DNA of 64,000 nt from Segetibacter aerophilus (GTDB lineage: Bacteria > Bacteroidota > Bacteroidia > Chitinophagales > Chitinophagaceae), in the NCBI RefSeq assembly GCF_007991655.1, contig NZ_BJYT01000009.1:62001-126000 (forward strand). The letters are read 5' to 3'. The notes under the pieces are model-generated. The model did no database searches. It saw only the letters and a program-made list of their open reading frames with translations, and was not told the origin of the DNA. Positions 1-8,158 of the stretch are shown piece after piece (position 1 is the stretch's first letter; each line of letters begins with the position of its first letter). A program made the translations under genes and the position numbers.

Positions 1-42
1 AGTGGGACACTGCTGCCGGACATGGCATTCTACGATCTTTAA
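1..42 (+). CDS. C-terminal tail of an upstream gene (partial, tentative)
   Basis: The first frame of the window reads SGTLLPDMAFYDL and then a TAA stop. A hairpin followed by a T-run lies about 45 bases downstream on the same strand, which is what the end of a plus-strand gene would look like. Thirteen codons are too few to recognise a family, so no product is proposed. It could equally be a chance open stretch. Confidence 0.25.
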   Translation, partial: SGTLLPDMAFYDL

Positions 43-85
43 ATAGAAGTATTTATCAAACAGATTTGCAGACAGAACTTTTATA

Positions 86-126
86 CAACAAAGAAGATTT
101 ACTAAATCCTTCCTTTGTTGCTTTTT
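86..126 (+). terminator. Rho-independent terminator
   Basis: CAACAAAG and AAGATTT pair with AAATCCTT and CTTTGTTG to form a long, slightly bulged hairpin, followed directly by CTTTTT. It would end a plus-strand transcript entering the window from the left. It lies between that putative gene end and the convergent sulfotransferase gene. Confidence 0.5.
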
Positions 127-210
127 AGAGAAAGATATGGTTGTAGGCTACATATGCAGTTTTCTCTTACTGCCATCTAACCCTTTTAAACTTGCCTCTT
201 ATAACAGGCT

Positions 211-891
211 CTAAGCCATTTGACCTTTCATAAGTTGACCTAACATTTCTTTAAAATTTTCTTTCTTGTTTGTATGAGGAAGAGGCTCAGCGGGCTCTGC
301 TACTTCAAGGAAATTGCAAAGAGGTCCCCAACCTTCGCTAACGTCGAACACAAGTAATTTATCTGCGGGAACGTATGCTTTCACTTCTTCAATGTGCTGA
401 TTAAACACTTTTTCTGCAAAAACTTTGTCCAGAAATTTCCCTTCGAAATGATCTCCCATAATTACATCTTTAGCAAATTCAACGCATTTAATAGTTTCTA
501 CAAGTCCGGGATTAGCAGCTATCTTTTGACCCATTTCTTTTTTTTGCTCCTCTGATGGATTTTGCGCCTGCCAAATCGTACTATAAACGCTATCGTGCCA
601 TTTTTCAAAAGGTCTGACAGTTAAAATAACTTTTGCATCAGGGTACCGTTTCATATGTTCCTTATACCAGGGGTACGCAGGAAAATCAACCGTTGCCTGG
701 TAGCCATTATATAACTCATCCCAATTTGTAGTGCCCGTTTCTCGTAGCGTTATCCAATGTTGAAGGTGTTGAGGCTGTACAAGTAGTTCCTTCATATGAT
801 ATGTCTTTATATAACCCAATTTCTCCAAAGACTCTTTAAGAGTGTTTGTACCGGTTCTCGGGAAGCCAGCCCCAATAATTTTGATTGACAT
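211..891 (-). CDS. Sulfotransferase family protein (Sulfotransfer_4-like)
   Basis: 226 residues. The N-terminus holds a PAPS-binding P-loop-like motif, GFPRTGTNTL (residues about 9-18), preceded by a hydrophobic strand (IKIIGA). A second conserved stretch, AKVILTVRPFEKWHDSVYST (about residues 85-104), resembles the 3'-phosphate-binding strand and helix of sulfotransferases (VRxPxxxxxS type). This matches the small cytosolic sulfotransferase family often misnamed NAD-dependent epimerase-like. It would move a sulfuryl group from PAPS to an unknown acceptor. No signal peptide is seen. It is divergent from the arylsulfotransferase gene, which is also a sulfuryl-transfer enzyme. The substrate cannot be read from sequence. 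Confidence 0.8.
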   Translation of the reverse strand: MSIKIIGAGFPRTGTNTLKESLEKLGYIKTYHMKELLVQPQHLQHWITLRETGTTNWDELYNGYQATVDFPAYPWYKEHMKRYPDAKVILTVRPFEKWHDSVYSTIWQAQNPSEEQKKEMGQKIAANPGLVETIKCVEFAKDVIMGDHFEGKFLDKVFAEKVFNQHIEEVKAYVPADKLLVFDVSEGWGPLCNFLEVAEPAEPLPHTNKKENFKEMLGQLMKGQMA

Positions 892-1226
892 TTTTATTTT
901 TTTAAAATGTTTGGAGAAATATTTCTAATCAAGGTATTATTTAAATTACTTAAATGCAAGGCGCAACGTGCTTTCCTTACCCGGTTTGAGTAATTAGTTT
1001 TTTTAGTCGTCGCGTTGCTATGATTTAAGAAATAAAAGAATTAAATTAGTAATGCTGCCTACACTCCCATCAATCGTCGAAGCTTTTACGAACCAATTCA
1101 AAGAATTCCTGAGACGGTATGATGCCAATGAAGTTTTCCGACACCTATAGCCTAATAATTTAGATACATCTTGCTCACTAGCGAAAGCTTCATCTCCATA
1201 TTGTTTTCATCATTCAAGCATTCAAC
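892..1226. other. Divergent intergenic region
   Basis: 335 bases between the start codons of two divergent genes, so it should hold both promoters. I could not pick a convincing TAnnTTTG box. The only structure noticed is a 32-codon open stretch listed separately. No hairpin terminator or member of the dispersed repeat families was found. Confidence 0.4.
1052..1150 (+). pseudogene. Short ORF, possible transposase N-terminal relic
   Basis: An ATG-started frame of 32 codons reading MLPTLPSIVEAFTNQFKEFL and ending FRHL. The composition (LPT..., FxxQFxxFL, a basic/acidic mix, coding-like third positions) recalls the beginning of IS4-like transposases, but the match is from memory only and the stretch is short. 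No inverted repeats or further transposase sequence follow. It may be a relic or a chance ORF. Confidence 0.18.
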
Positions 1227-2804
1227 ATGAAAAAAAATTATCTGCTCCTGGCTCTGTCTGTTGTTTTTATTACTCAGTCATTTGCTCAAAATGGTGTCTC
1301 AGCGACCGATACATCTAAAAAGAAACCAGCAGCTCCGGCAGACAGGAATATGTTTGGGTTAGGAATTAAACGAGGTTTAATTTCAAATACTGATGAGGCT
1401 ACTAATGGTTACATCCTGTTTCCAGTTACTAATTCCGCTTTGGTTTATCTACTTAACCGCAAAGGGGAAGTGGTGCACGAATGGAAAAGCAATTACGGCT
1501 CTCTTGCGCCTGTTGCCTATTTAAACAACGACGGTTCCATTATACAAAATGTATTGGATCCTGATTTTCCTGTTTTTGCCGGGGGAGGAGAAGCCGGCCG
1601 AATAGAAAAAATAACGTGGGATAATAAAGTTGTATGGGATTATGAATATGCAAACGAAGAAGCCCATATTCACCACGATTTTACTGTTATGCCTAATGGT
1701 CATATTTTAGCGATTGCCTGGGAAGCAAGAACAGCTGATGCCGTTATTGCAGCAGGAAGAAAGCCGGCTTTAACACCTAAAGCAGGTCTTTGGCCCGATA
1801 AAATAATTGAAATTGAACCGCAAGGCGAACGCGGTGGGAAAATAGTATGGGAATGGAAAATATGGGATCATTTAATTCAAAACCTTGATGCAAAAAAAGC
1901 AAACTTTGGCAATCCTGCTGATCATCCCGAATTACTAGATTTTAACGCTGGCGAAGCACTTCCCCCGCCGATGACAAAAGACGATTTCGAGATGCAAAAA
2001 GTACAGGGCCGGTTCTGGAGAAACAATACACTGGACAACCTCGGATCGGATGTGTATCATTTCAATGCTATTAAATATAATCCCGACCTCGACCAAATAG
2101 CATTTAGTTCACCACACTTAAGTGAGATATTCATAATAGATCATAGCACGACTACCGCACAAGCAGCAAGCCACAAGGGCGGCAGATGGGGAAAAGGCGG
2201 AGATTTTTTATACAGATGGGGAAACCCCGAACACTACGGGAGAGGAGACTCAACTAAAAGAACGTTGTTTGGACAGCACGACATACGTTGGATTGAAAAA
2301 GGACATCCCGGGGCAGGCCACCTGATGCTATTCAACAACGATATTTCTAACCGCAACAACATGAATTATTCTTCTATTTATGAGATCGTTCCCCCGACTG
2401 ACTCCAAGGGGAACTATCTCATTGAAAAAGGCAAACCGTTTGGACCGGAAAAACCGATATGGAACTATGTCGCCCCAGACACCGTCTCCTTCTGGAGTAG
2501 TTTCATTTCCGGGGCGCATAGATTAAATAACGGCAACACCTTTATAAATGAGGGAGCTAAAGGACATTATTTCGAGGTGACTAAAGACGGAAAAATTGTT
2601 TGGGATTATTTCAACCCATACCGCGGAAACATGCAAAAGCCCAATGGTGATCCAATTCCACTAGTCCCTCTAACTTATATCACCTTCAGGTCAATATTTA
2701 TACCTGCTGATCATCCTGGGCTTGCAAATAAAAAATTAGAGCCGTTAAATCCGCAACCGAAAACTTTTGTTATGCCTCCGCCGCCAGGAACCGCAAGCAA
2801 ATGA
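1227..2804 (+). CDS. Aryl-sulfate sulfotransferase family protein, secreted
   Basis: 525 residues with a clear signal peptide (MKKNYLLLALSVVFITQSFAQ). The body shows the repeated blade-like motifs of arylsulfotransferases: LNRKGEVVHEW, HHDFTVMPNGHILAIAWE (about residues 150-170), a second His-rich stretch YHFNAIKYNPDLDQIAFSS, and GAHRLNNGNTFINEGAKGHYFEVTKDGKIVWDY near the end. In the family, PAPS-independent enzymes move sulfate between phenols through a catalytic histidine in a beta-propeller. Here several candidate histidines are visible but I cannot assign which is catalytic. It is expected in the periplasm. It is convergent with a sulfatase, 43 bases apart, suggesting shared sulfate-ester chemistry. 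Confidence 0.8.
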   Translation: MKKNYLLLALSVVFITQSFAQNGVSATDTSKKKPAAPADRNMFGLGIKRGLISNTDEATNGYILFPVTNSALVYLLNRKGEVVHEWKSNYGSLAPVAYLNNDGSIIQNVLDPDFPVFAGGGEAGRIEKITWDNKVVWDYEYANEEAHIHHDFTVMPNGHILAIAWEARTADAVIAAGRKPALTPKAGLWPDKIIEIEPQGERGGKIVWEWKIWDHLIQNLDAKKANFGNPADHPELLDFNAGEALPPPMTKDDFEMQKVQGRFWRNNTLDNLGSDVYHFNAIKYNPDLDQIAFSSPHLSEIFIIDHSTTTAQAASHKGGRWGKGGDFLYRWGNPEHYGRGDSTKRTLFGQHDIRWIEKGHPGAGHLMLFNNDISNRNNMNYSSIYEIVPPTDSKGNYLIEKGKPFGPEKPIWNYVAPDTVSFWSSFISGAHRLNNGNTFINEGAKGHYFEVTKDGKIVWDYFNPYRGNMQKPNGDPIPLVPLTYITFRSIFIPADHPGLANKKLEPLNPQPKTFVMPPPPGTASK

Positions 2805-2847
2805 CAGAGGGAATAACCAAGCATAATAACTGAGTAGTCAAAGCCCA

Positions 2848-4380
2848 TTAATCTTTTAATATCACACCGTTCTCTTTTACATAAGTTTTCCAGGCGATTA
2901 GCATTTCCTTGTATTTAGCCGGGTACTGACTTGACAAATCATATGACTCAGTTGGGTCCTTATCTATATCAAATAATTCAAAAACAGCCTTGCCAAATGG
3001 GGGTTCCATTTTTCTTATTTTCCACTTTCCTTTCCTAATTGCGCACCTGCCAAAGAGTTCCCATCCCATCACATAATCATCCTTATGAACATCACTTTTT
3101 TTCTTTTCCAGAAATGGCAGTAACGAAGACCCCTTATATTTAGCCAATGATTTTCCATTATTGGTAGGTGGATACGTGGCCCCCGCGACGTCAAGAAATG
3201 TCGGGGCAAGGTCCATGATAGTGGTAAAAGTCTTAACTATACCTCTCCCCTCGTTTTGAAATGGCATTTTGATAATCATCGGGCTATGAATACCGCCCTC
3301 CGCACTATAACCTTTGTAGTAACTGTTTACTGCACTGCTCGCATGTGCCCATTGCGGCCCATAGGCAATAAATGAATTGGCAGTACCCATATAGGGATAT
3401 GGATTAGATGGATTAGGGGTTTCATTTAGTTCAAAAACATCTGGACCATTATCGGACAAAAAAACAAAAAGAGTATTTTCATATTCGCCTATTACTTTCA
3501 GGTACTGAATAAGTCTACCAATATTTTGATCAAGGTTTTCAATCATTCCGGCATAGATTTCCATTTTCCTAGATTCTATTTTCTGCTCGCTTTTGCTTAA
3601 AGAGCTCCAGGCTAATAAGGGTTGGTTTGAAATATTATACAGGCTTCCTTTGACGCGGGGAAGTGGTGGCAATTGCACGTCTCCCAAAACAATTCCTTTT
3701 TCTTTTAATGACTCAAATCTAAATGTCCTCAAGCTGTCGTACCCAATATCATACACCCCTTTATACTTTTCAATAAAATCTGTAGGAGCTTGCAATGGCC
3801 AATGCGGAGCCGTGTAAGCAGCGTACAAAAAAAAAGGCCTGTTATCTACTCGATCCTTTTCTATAAATTCAATTGATTTGTCAGTGTAAAAATCAGTAGA
3901 ATATTTACCAGGCGGAAATTGAGCAAAGCTCCCGTCTTCCCAAAACTGGCTCTGACTTCTGTCGGGCGCAAAGTGGTTGGCAGCGGCATCAAGCAAAGCA
4001 AAACAACGTTCAAAGCCTTTAGCGGAGGGACTTTGTTCTTTCGTAAGGCCAAGGTGCCATTTGCCTGATATGTAGGTGTGATAACCGGCGTCCTTCATCA
4101 ACTGCGCAACACAAACAACTCTATTATTAAGAAATCCTTCGTATCCAGGCTTTCCTACCTGTTCGGGATAGTATGAAACATTTTCAGCCATATTTCCTAA
4201 TCCTGCAATATGGTTATCGGTACCACTTAACAGCATTGCTCTTGAAGGGGAGCAAGTGGCAGCAGTATAAAAATTAGTAAAAATTTGACCCTGTAATGCA
4301 AGCGCATTTATGTTGGGAGTGGCAATCTCACTTCCAAAACAACCAAGGTCGGAGTAACCAAGATCGTCTGCAACAATCAA
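2848..4380 (-). CDS. Sulfatase (arylsulfatase family, formylglycine type)
   Basis: At least 510 residues. The metal-binding start VADDLGYSDLG, the formylglycine motif CSPSR (in AATCSPSRAMLLSG), GKWHLG, and FLSDNGPD are all present, so this is a Cys-type sulfatase needing an anaerobic-type or FGE maturase. It removes sulfate from sulfate esters, probably in the periplasm. The only legal start in this frame is the TTG used here, which would begin inside the first beta strand. The frame stays open upstream to about position 4470 and encodes KFILIILCCLVFSFQ followed by RPNIV, which is a signal peptide plus the missing strand. There is no ATG, GTG or TTG in that part, so the true start is probably an unusual codon (CTG or ATA) or a sequencing change. 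Confidence 0.9.
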   Translation of the reverse strand: MIVADDLGYSDLGCFGSEIATPNINALALQGQIFTNFYTAATCSPSRAMLLSGTDNHIAGLGNMAENVSYYPEQVGKPGYEGFLNNRVVCVAQLMKDAGYHTYISGKWHLGLTKEQSPSAKGFERCFALLDAAANHFAPDRSQSQFWEDGSFAQFPPGKYSTDFYTDKSIEFIEKDRVDNRPFFLYAAYTAPHWPLQAPTDFIEKYKGVYDIGYDSLRTFRFESLKEKGIVLGDVQLPPLPRVKGSLYNISNQPLLAWSSLSKSEQKIESRKMEIYAGMIENLDQNIGRLIQYLKVIGEYENTLFVFLSDNGPDVFELNETPNPSNPYPYMGTANSFIAYGPQWAHASSAVNSYYKGYSAEGGIHSPMIIKMPFQNEGRGIVKTFTTIMDLAPTFLDVAGATYPPTNNGKSLAKYKGSSLLPFLEKKKSDVHKDDYVMGWELFGRCAIRKGKWKIRKMEPPFGKAVFELFDIDKDPTESYDLSSQYPAKYKEMLIAWKTYVKENGVILKD

Positions 4381-4624
4381 AACAATATTGGGTCGTTTCT
4401 TTTGCCTTTGTTCTTGAAAAGAAAAAACCAGACAACAAAGTATGATCAGTATGAATTTGCTTTTTTCCAGTTAAACAAGATAATTTATTTAAAGAGTACA
4501 TCAAAGTTGCTCACCTGGAATAAGGACGTCACTATAGTAACTACATTTTTAAATTATTATCTTGTAAAGACTACTATCCTGCAAAGCCTTCCTTAGCCAC
4601 ACCTTCACGCGCTAAAATTTAATT

Positions 4625-5794
4625 ATGGACAAGCACAACTGGAAACTGAAACTTACTCTACTTCTTGTGAGCAGCCTCACTATTATGTCTGTTATTACTA
4701 TTTCTCCTGCCCTACCCCGAATGGCCAGTGCTTTTTCCGGCGTTACAAATGCAACCTTTCTTGTTAAGCTGGTCTTAACTATTCCGGCTCTTATGATAGC
4801 CGTCTTTTCGCCTATTACAGGTCGATTAATTGATAAGCATGGCAGGCTAAAAATTCTATGGTTCTCTTTAGTACTATATGCACTATGCGGATCGGCAGGA
4901 TACTTTCTAAATAATCTTTATCACATACTTATTTCAAGGGCATTGCTTGGAGTAGCGGTTGGCATGTCTATGACAATCGTGATCACACTAATTGCTGATT
5001 ATTTCGAGGGCTTGGAGCGACAAAAATTTGTGGGATTACAAATCGCTTTTATGTCTATCGGAGGTATTGTATTTATTGGTTTGGGTGGAATTCTTTCAGA
5101 CCTTGGATGGCGTTATCCCTTCTTAATTTACCTGTCTTCGCTAGTTGTTCTACCTTTTAGCATTGCCTACCTTTATAAGCCAACAGTTATAAAAAAAGGA
5201 AATGAGGCAACACCATTCATTAAAGCCCCGCCAATAATATGGATGTTATTTATCAACACTATGCTGATGTGGATCATCTTCTTTTTAATACCTGTACAAA
5301 TACCTTTCTACCTTAAGACCCTAGGTGTAGAAAAGAATGCTCTGGTAGGTGCAGCCATTGCAACAAGTACAGCATTTTCTGCCATCTCATCGTTTGCTTA
5401 TTCTAAAATAAAAAGTCGTTTTAGTTTTCTTACCATTTTTTCTATGGGGTATTTATTAATGGCTCTCGGATTTATTTGTGTCTTTTTTTCCAGTTCTTTT
5501 GTAATGGTTGTTGTTGCCATGATGCTTTCTGGTTTTGGAATGGGAATGATGATACCAAATACGAATATGTGGGTCATGAAAATTGCCCCTCCTGCCATCC
5601 GCGGAAAAGAAATAGGTAAGTTGACCACCTTTTGGTTTCTTGGGCAGTTCTTATCACCCATCGTAATTTTTCCTGTGTTAAATGTCTTATCGGTATCCGC
5701 CACATTTATGCTGGCCTCAGGCTTTCTTTTTTTGATGTCAATTACCTTTCTTGTTTTTCATTCTACCGCGACAGGAAAGTTGATTACCCAATGA
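4625..5794 (+). CDS. MFS transporter (multidrug/metabolite efflux type)
   Basis: 389 residues with about 12 hydrophobic segments. The loop 2-3 signature GRLIDKHGRLKIL (about residues 59-71) is the classic MFS motif A, and the first helix carries ITISPALPRMA, common in DHA1-type drug/proton antiporters. It should sit in the inner membrane and exchange an unknown solute for protons. It starts with ATG after an A/T-rich leader without a Shine-Dalgarno site. It has no obvious operon partner: the next gene begins 224 bases further, and that gap holds nothing I can name. Confidence 0.85.
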   Translation: MDKHNWKLKLTLLLVSSLTIMSVITISPALPRMASAFSGVTNATFLVKLVLTIPALMIAVFSPITGRLIDKHGRLKILWFSLVLYALCGSAGYFLNNLYHILISRALLGVAVGMSMTIVITLIADYFEGLERQKFVGLQIAFMSIGGIVFIGLGGILSDLGWRYPFLIYLSSLVVLPFSIAYLYKPTVIKKGNEATPFIKAPPIIWMLFINTMLMWIIFFLIPVQIPFYLKTLGVEKNALVGAAIATSTAFSAISSFAYSKIKSRFSFLTIFSMGYLLMALGFICVFFSSSFVMVVVAMMLSGFGMGMMIPNTNMWVMKIAPPAIRGKEIGKLTTFWFLGQFLSPIVIFPVLNVLSVSATFMLASGFLFLMSITFLVFHSTATGKLITQ

Positions 5795-6006
5795 TAGAAA
5801 TTGCAAATAATGAGTTGGTGGCAATTATAATTTGCAAAATCTTTGAAGAAAAATAATAAGTTTTGAAAAAAATGCAGAAATGAGATCGATAATAGAGTAA
5901 GGCAATAAGTACATCAAAAAGCACCTCAAAGACGTCCTATACACTCTTCTTATTATGAAATTTTCCACATCGTTAGAATGAATAAGTAACGGTGTAATGC
6001 AAAGAC

Positions 6007-6014
6007 TATTTTTG
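6007..6014 (+). promoter_or_regulatory. Possible -7 box (TATTTTTG) with almost no leader
   Basis: TATTTTTG matches the Bacteroidota -7 consensus TAnnTTTG and lies four bases before the ATG of the glycosyltransferase gene. If used, the mRNA would be leaderless or nearly so. No good TTTG -33 box is visible about 19 bases upstream, so this is tentative. Confidence 0.3.
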
Positions 6015-6018
6015 CCGC

Positions 6019-7143
6019 ATGATCATATTGGATTATTGGCGCGAGATTGTTTTTGCTGTGTTTTGCCTGGTCACCTTTATTCAACTTTTCTATTACATCG
6101 CCATTTTTAGCCGTCTTGCTTTTTACAAAGTTGCTCCTAAATTTCACTCTCAACAACAGCCCGTTTCTGTCATTATTTGTGCAAGGGACGAAGCAGATAA
6201 CCTGGCAAGAAATCTGCCTGGCGTACTTGTTCAAAACTATCCCACTTCTAACGAGGTTATTTTGGTAAATCATAATTCTACTGACGATACAAAGTACCTA
6301 ATAGAAGAATTTCAACGGACTTTCAAAAACCTCATGCCTGTTTCTTTGACCCAGGACGCAATGATGATCTCAGGTAAAAAGTTTCCGTTAAGCATGGGAA
6401 TAAAATCGGCCCGCTATGAAACCTTATTATTAACGGATGCTGATTGTGTTCCTGCAAGCGAAAACTGGATTCAGCTAATGCAGGATGGATACAAGCCCGA
6501 GACAGAAATTGTACTAGGTTATGGCGCGTACACAAAAGCTGGTAGCTTTCTCAATAAAATAATTCGCTTTGAAACATATCATTCCGCCCTACAATATTTG
6601 AGCTATGCGCTTGCTGGCATTCCTTACATGGGTGTTGGGCGAAACCTTAGTTACAAAAAAGAAATCTTTTTCAAGAACAAAGGTTTTTCATCCATGAACT
6701 TTATACCGGGAGGAGATGACGATCTTTTTATAAATAAGGTCGCTACAAAAACAAATACGGCAATTGTAATAGATCCGGAGGCGCATACTTTAAGCAAGGC
6801 AAAGAAAACATGGGAGGAATGGTTTACACAAAAAACAAGGCATTATTCAACTGCGAAATATTACCAGAAAAAACACAAGTGGTTGCTTGGTATGTATTCG
6901 GTTACACAATTTTTGTTTTACCCGCTTTTTATTTTCACCGCCATTTTTTTCAGCTGGTGGATCGCTCTTTGCATTTTTGGAGTCAGGTTAATAGTTCAGG
7001 CGTTTATCTATTTTACCACAATGAAGAAACTAAACGAAGCTGATCTATTCCCGTTGTTTTTATTATTCGAATTATGGATGTGCGTCTACTATATCTTGTT
7101 TTTGCCGGCTTTGTTTAAAAAGGCAAAAAAATCGTGGAATTAG
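6019..7143 (+). CDS. Membrane-anchored family 2 glycosyltransferase
   Basis: 374 residues. An N-terminal membrane segment (about residues 9-29) is followed by a GT-A fold that starts VSVIICARDEADNLARNLP, with VNHNSTDDT and the metal-binding LLTDADC. GGDDDLFINKVA (about residues 234-245) and TRHYSTAKYY resemble the acceptor/product region of processive GT2 enzymes. Two or more membrane helices close the protein. It probably adds a sugar from a nucleotide sugar to a lipid or polysaccharide acceptor at the inner membrane. The neighbouring rsmG gene, 44 bases downstream on the same strand, may be co-transcribed but is functionally unrelated. The substrate is unknown. Confidence 0.85.
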   Translation: MIILDYWREIVFAVFCLVTFIQLFYYIAIFSRLAFYKVAPKFHSQQQPVSVIICARDEADNLARNLPGVLVQNYPTSNEVILVNHNSTDDTKYLIEEFQRTFKNLMPVSLTQDAMMISGKKFPLSMGIKSARYETLLLTDADCVPASENWIQLMQDGYKPETEIVLGYGAYTKAGSFLNKIIRFETYHSALQYLSYALAGIPYMGVGRNLSYKKEIFFKNKGFSSMNFIPGGDDDLFINKVATKTNTAIVIDPEAHTLSKAKKTWEEWFTQKTRHYSTAKYYQKKHKWLLGMYSVTQFLFYPLFIFTAIFFSWWIALCIFGVRLIVQAFIYFTTMKKLNEADLFPLFLLFELWMCVYYILFLPALFKKAKKSWN

Positions 7144-7187
7144 GAAATTAAAAAATGCCCGCTGTTTTAGATTAAAAGAATACTCGA

Positions 7188-7811
7188 ATGGAAATCATTC
7201 TAAAATATTTCAGTGACTTCGATGAGAAGCAACTGCGACAATTTGCCGCGCTGGAAGAATTGTATAAAGACTGGAACGGCAAGATCAATGTCATTTCGCG
7301 TAAAGACATCGAGAGCCTGTACCTGAAGCATGTATTGCATTCACTCGCTATTGCAGCCACTATTGAATTCCAGCCCGGGACCAGCGTTATTGACATTGGT
7401 ACCGGCGGCGGCTTTCCTGGTGTTCCATTAGCCATTTTTTTCCCTGAGGTGCAGTTTCATCTTGTCGATAGTATTGCTAAAAAACTAAAAGTTATCAATG
7501 AAGTCTCTAATGCAATTGGATTAACTAACATAACTACTCAACACACGCGTGCAGAAGAAATCAAAAACAGGCAGTTTGATTTTGCAGTATCAAGGGCGGT
7601 GGCACCGATTAAAGATTTATGGAAATGGGCTTATCCGCTTATAAAAAGGGGTAACAAGCAAGAGTTGCCCAACGGTTTAATTTGCCTAAAGGGAGGCGAT
7701 TTGGTACAGGAAATTGCGGAAAGTTCAGTTAAACCCCGAATGATACCAATCGACGAAATTTTCGAGGAAGATTATTTTAAAGAGAAATACCTGTTGCACA
7801 TTACAAAATAA
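7188..7811 (+). CDS. rsmG: 16S rRNA (guanine-527-N7)-methyltransferase RsmG
   Basis: 207 residues, the usual length for RsmG. The SAM-binding motif VIDIGTGGGFPGVPLAI is unmistakable, followed by LVDSIAKKLKVI (motif II) and the SRAVAP motif (about residue 133) typical of this family. The protein methylates N7 of G527 in 16S rRNA in the cytoplasm; loss of it gives low-level streptomycin resistance in other bacteria. It starts at an ATG 44 bases after the glycosyltransferase gene. Recognition is secure. Confidence 0.96.
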   Translation: MEIILKYFSDFDEKQLRQFAALEELYKDWNGKINVISRKDIESLYLKHVLHSLAIAATIEFQPGTSVIDIGTGGGFPGVPLAIFFPEVQFHLVDSIAKKLKVINEVSNAIGLTNITTQHTRAEEIKNRQFDFAVSRAVAPIKDLWKWAYPLIKRGNKQELPNGLICLKGGDLVQEIAESSVKPRMIPIDEIFEEDYFKEKYLLHITK

Positions 7812-7891
7812 GCTTGCAGTGAAGCCCTGCCTTTTAATAATGGCCAGGTTTAAAAGAGTTTTTATGAAGCCAGCATAGTTTACAAATGAAG

Positions 7892-7923
7892 CTATGTTGC
7901 GACGCTCCGTTCATCCTCTGTAT
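7892..7923 (-). repeat. Dispersed intergenic repeat, variant copy
   Basis: Read on the minus strand it contains GATGAACGGAGCGTCGCAAC, the same layout as the copy at 41895 (GATGAACGAAATGCGACGCA). Both keep the (G)CGACGCAAC-like end of the dispersed repeat but have a different left half. It faces the standard copy at 8051 in inverted orientation. Confidence 0.45.
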
Positions 7924-8050
7924 TCCATAGGTACAAATGAAATGCAACCTGTTTATTCCCTTTAAGCAAAACAGCCGAAAAAACAGTTGAACTAACACTT
8001 GTAGCCAGGAGCTTAAGGCATGGATAGGAACGATGATGAAAGCTATACAT

Positions 8051-8083
8051 GTACAAGAGTGCGACGCCACTAATGATGATGAT
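8051..8083 (+). repeat. Dispersed intergenic repeat, GCGACGC subtype
   Basis: Begins GTACAAGAGTGCGACGCCAC and continues into ATGATGATGAT. This is one of about ten copies of the same 24-27 base motif between genes in this window. It lies 76 bases beyond the end of pdhB in the convergent gap with rsmG. Confidence 0.65.
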
Positions 8084-8158
8084 AAACAAATGCCGGCCCC
8101 ATGAAAATCCCCAGCACTTGGGCCAGGGACAAAACTAATTTTTGATATAAGGGCTAAA

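Larger units (their letters stand above)
7812..8158. other. Convergent intergenic region with two inverted repeat copies
   Basis: 347 bases between convergent rsmG and pdhB. It contains a minus-oriented and a plus-oriented member of the dispersed repeat family (listed separately), about 130 bases apart. A further weak relic, GTACAAATGAAATGCAACC, begins at 7931. Open frames here mostly translate the repeats and are not believed to be genes. Confidence 0.5.

Noticed and set aside
996-1030. GTCGTCGCGTTGCTATGATT as a dispersed repeat copy
   Set aside because: Only scattered identity to the repeat; neither orientation aligns over the core.
4402-4596. Plus-strand 64-codon frame before the MFS gene
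   Set aside because: It is antisense to the sulfatase signal peptide region and has no recognisable features.
7834-8089. Two overlapping minus-strand open frames between rsmG and pdhB
   Set aside because: They translate repeat copies (MASHSCT, and TEDERSVAT) and overlap each other in two frames; no protein likeness.
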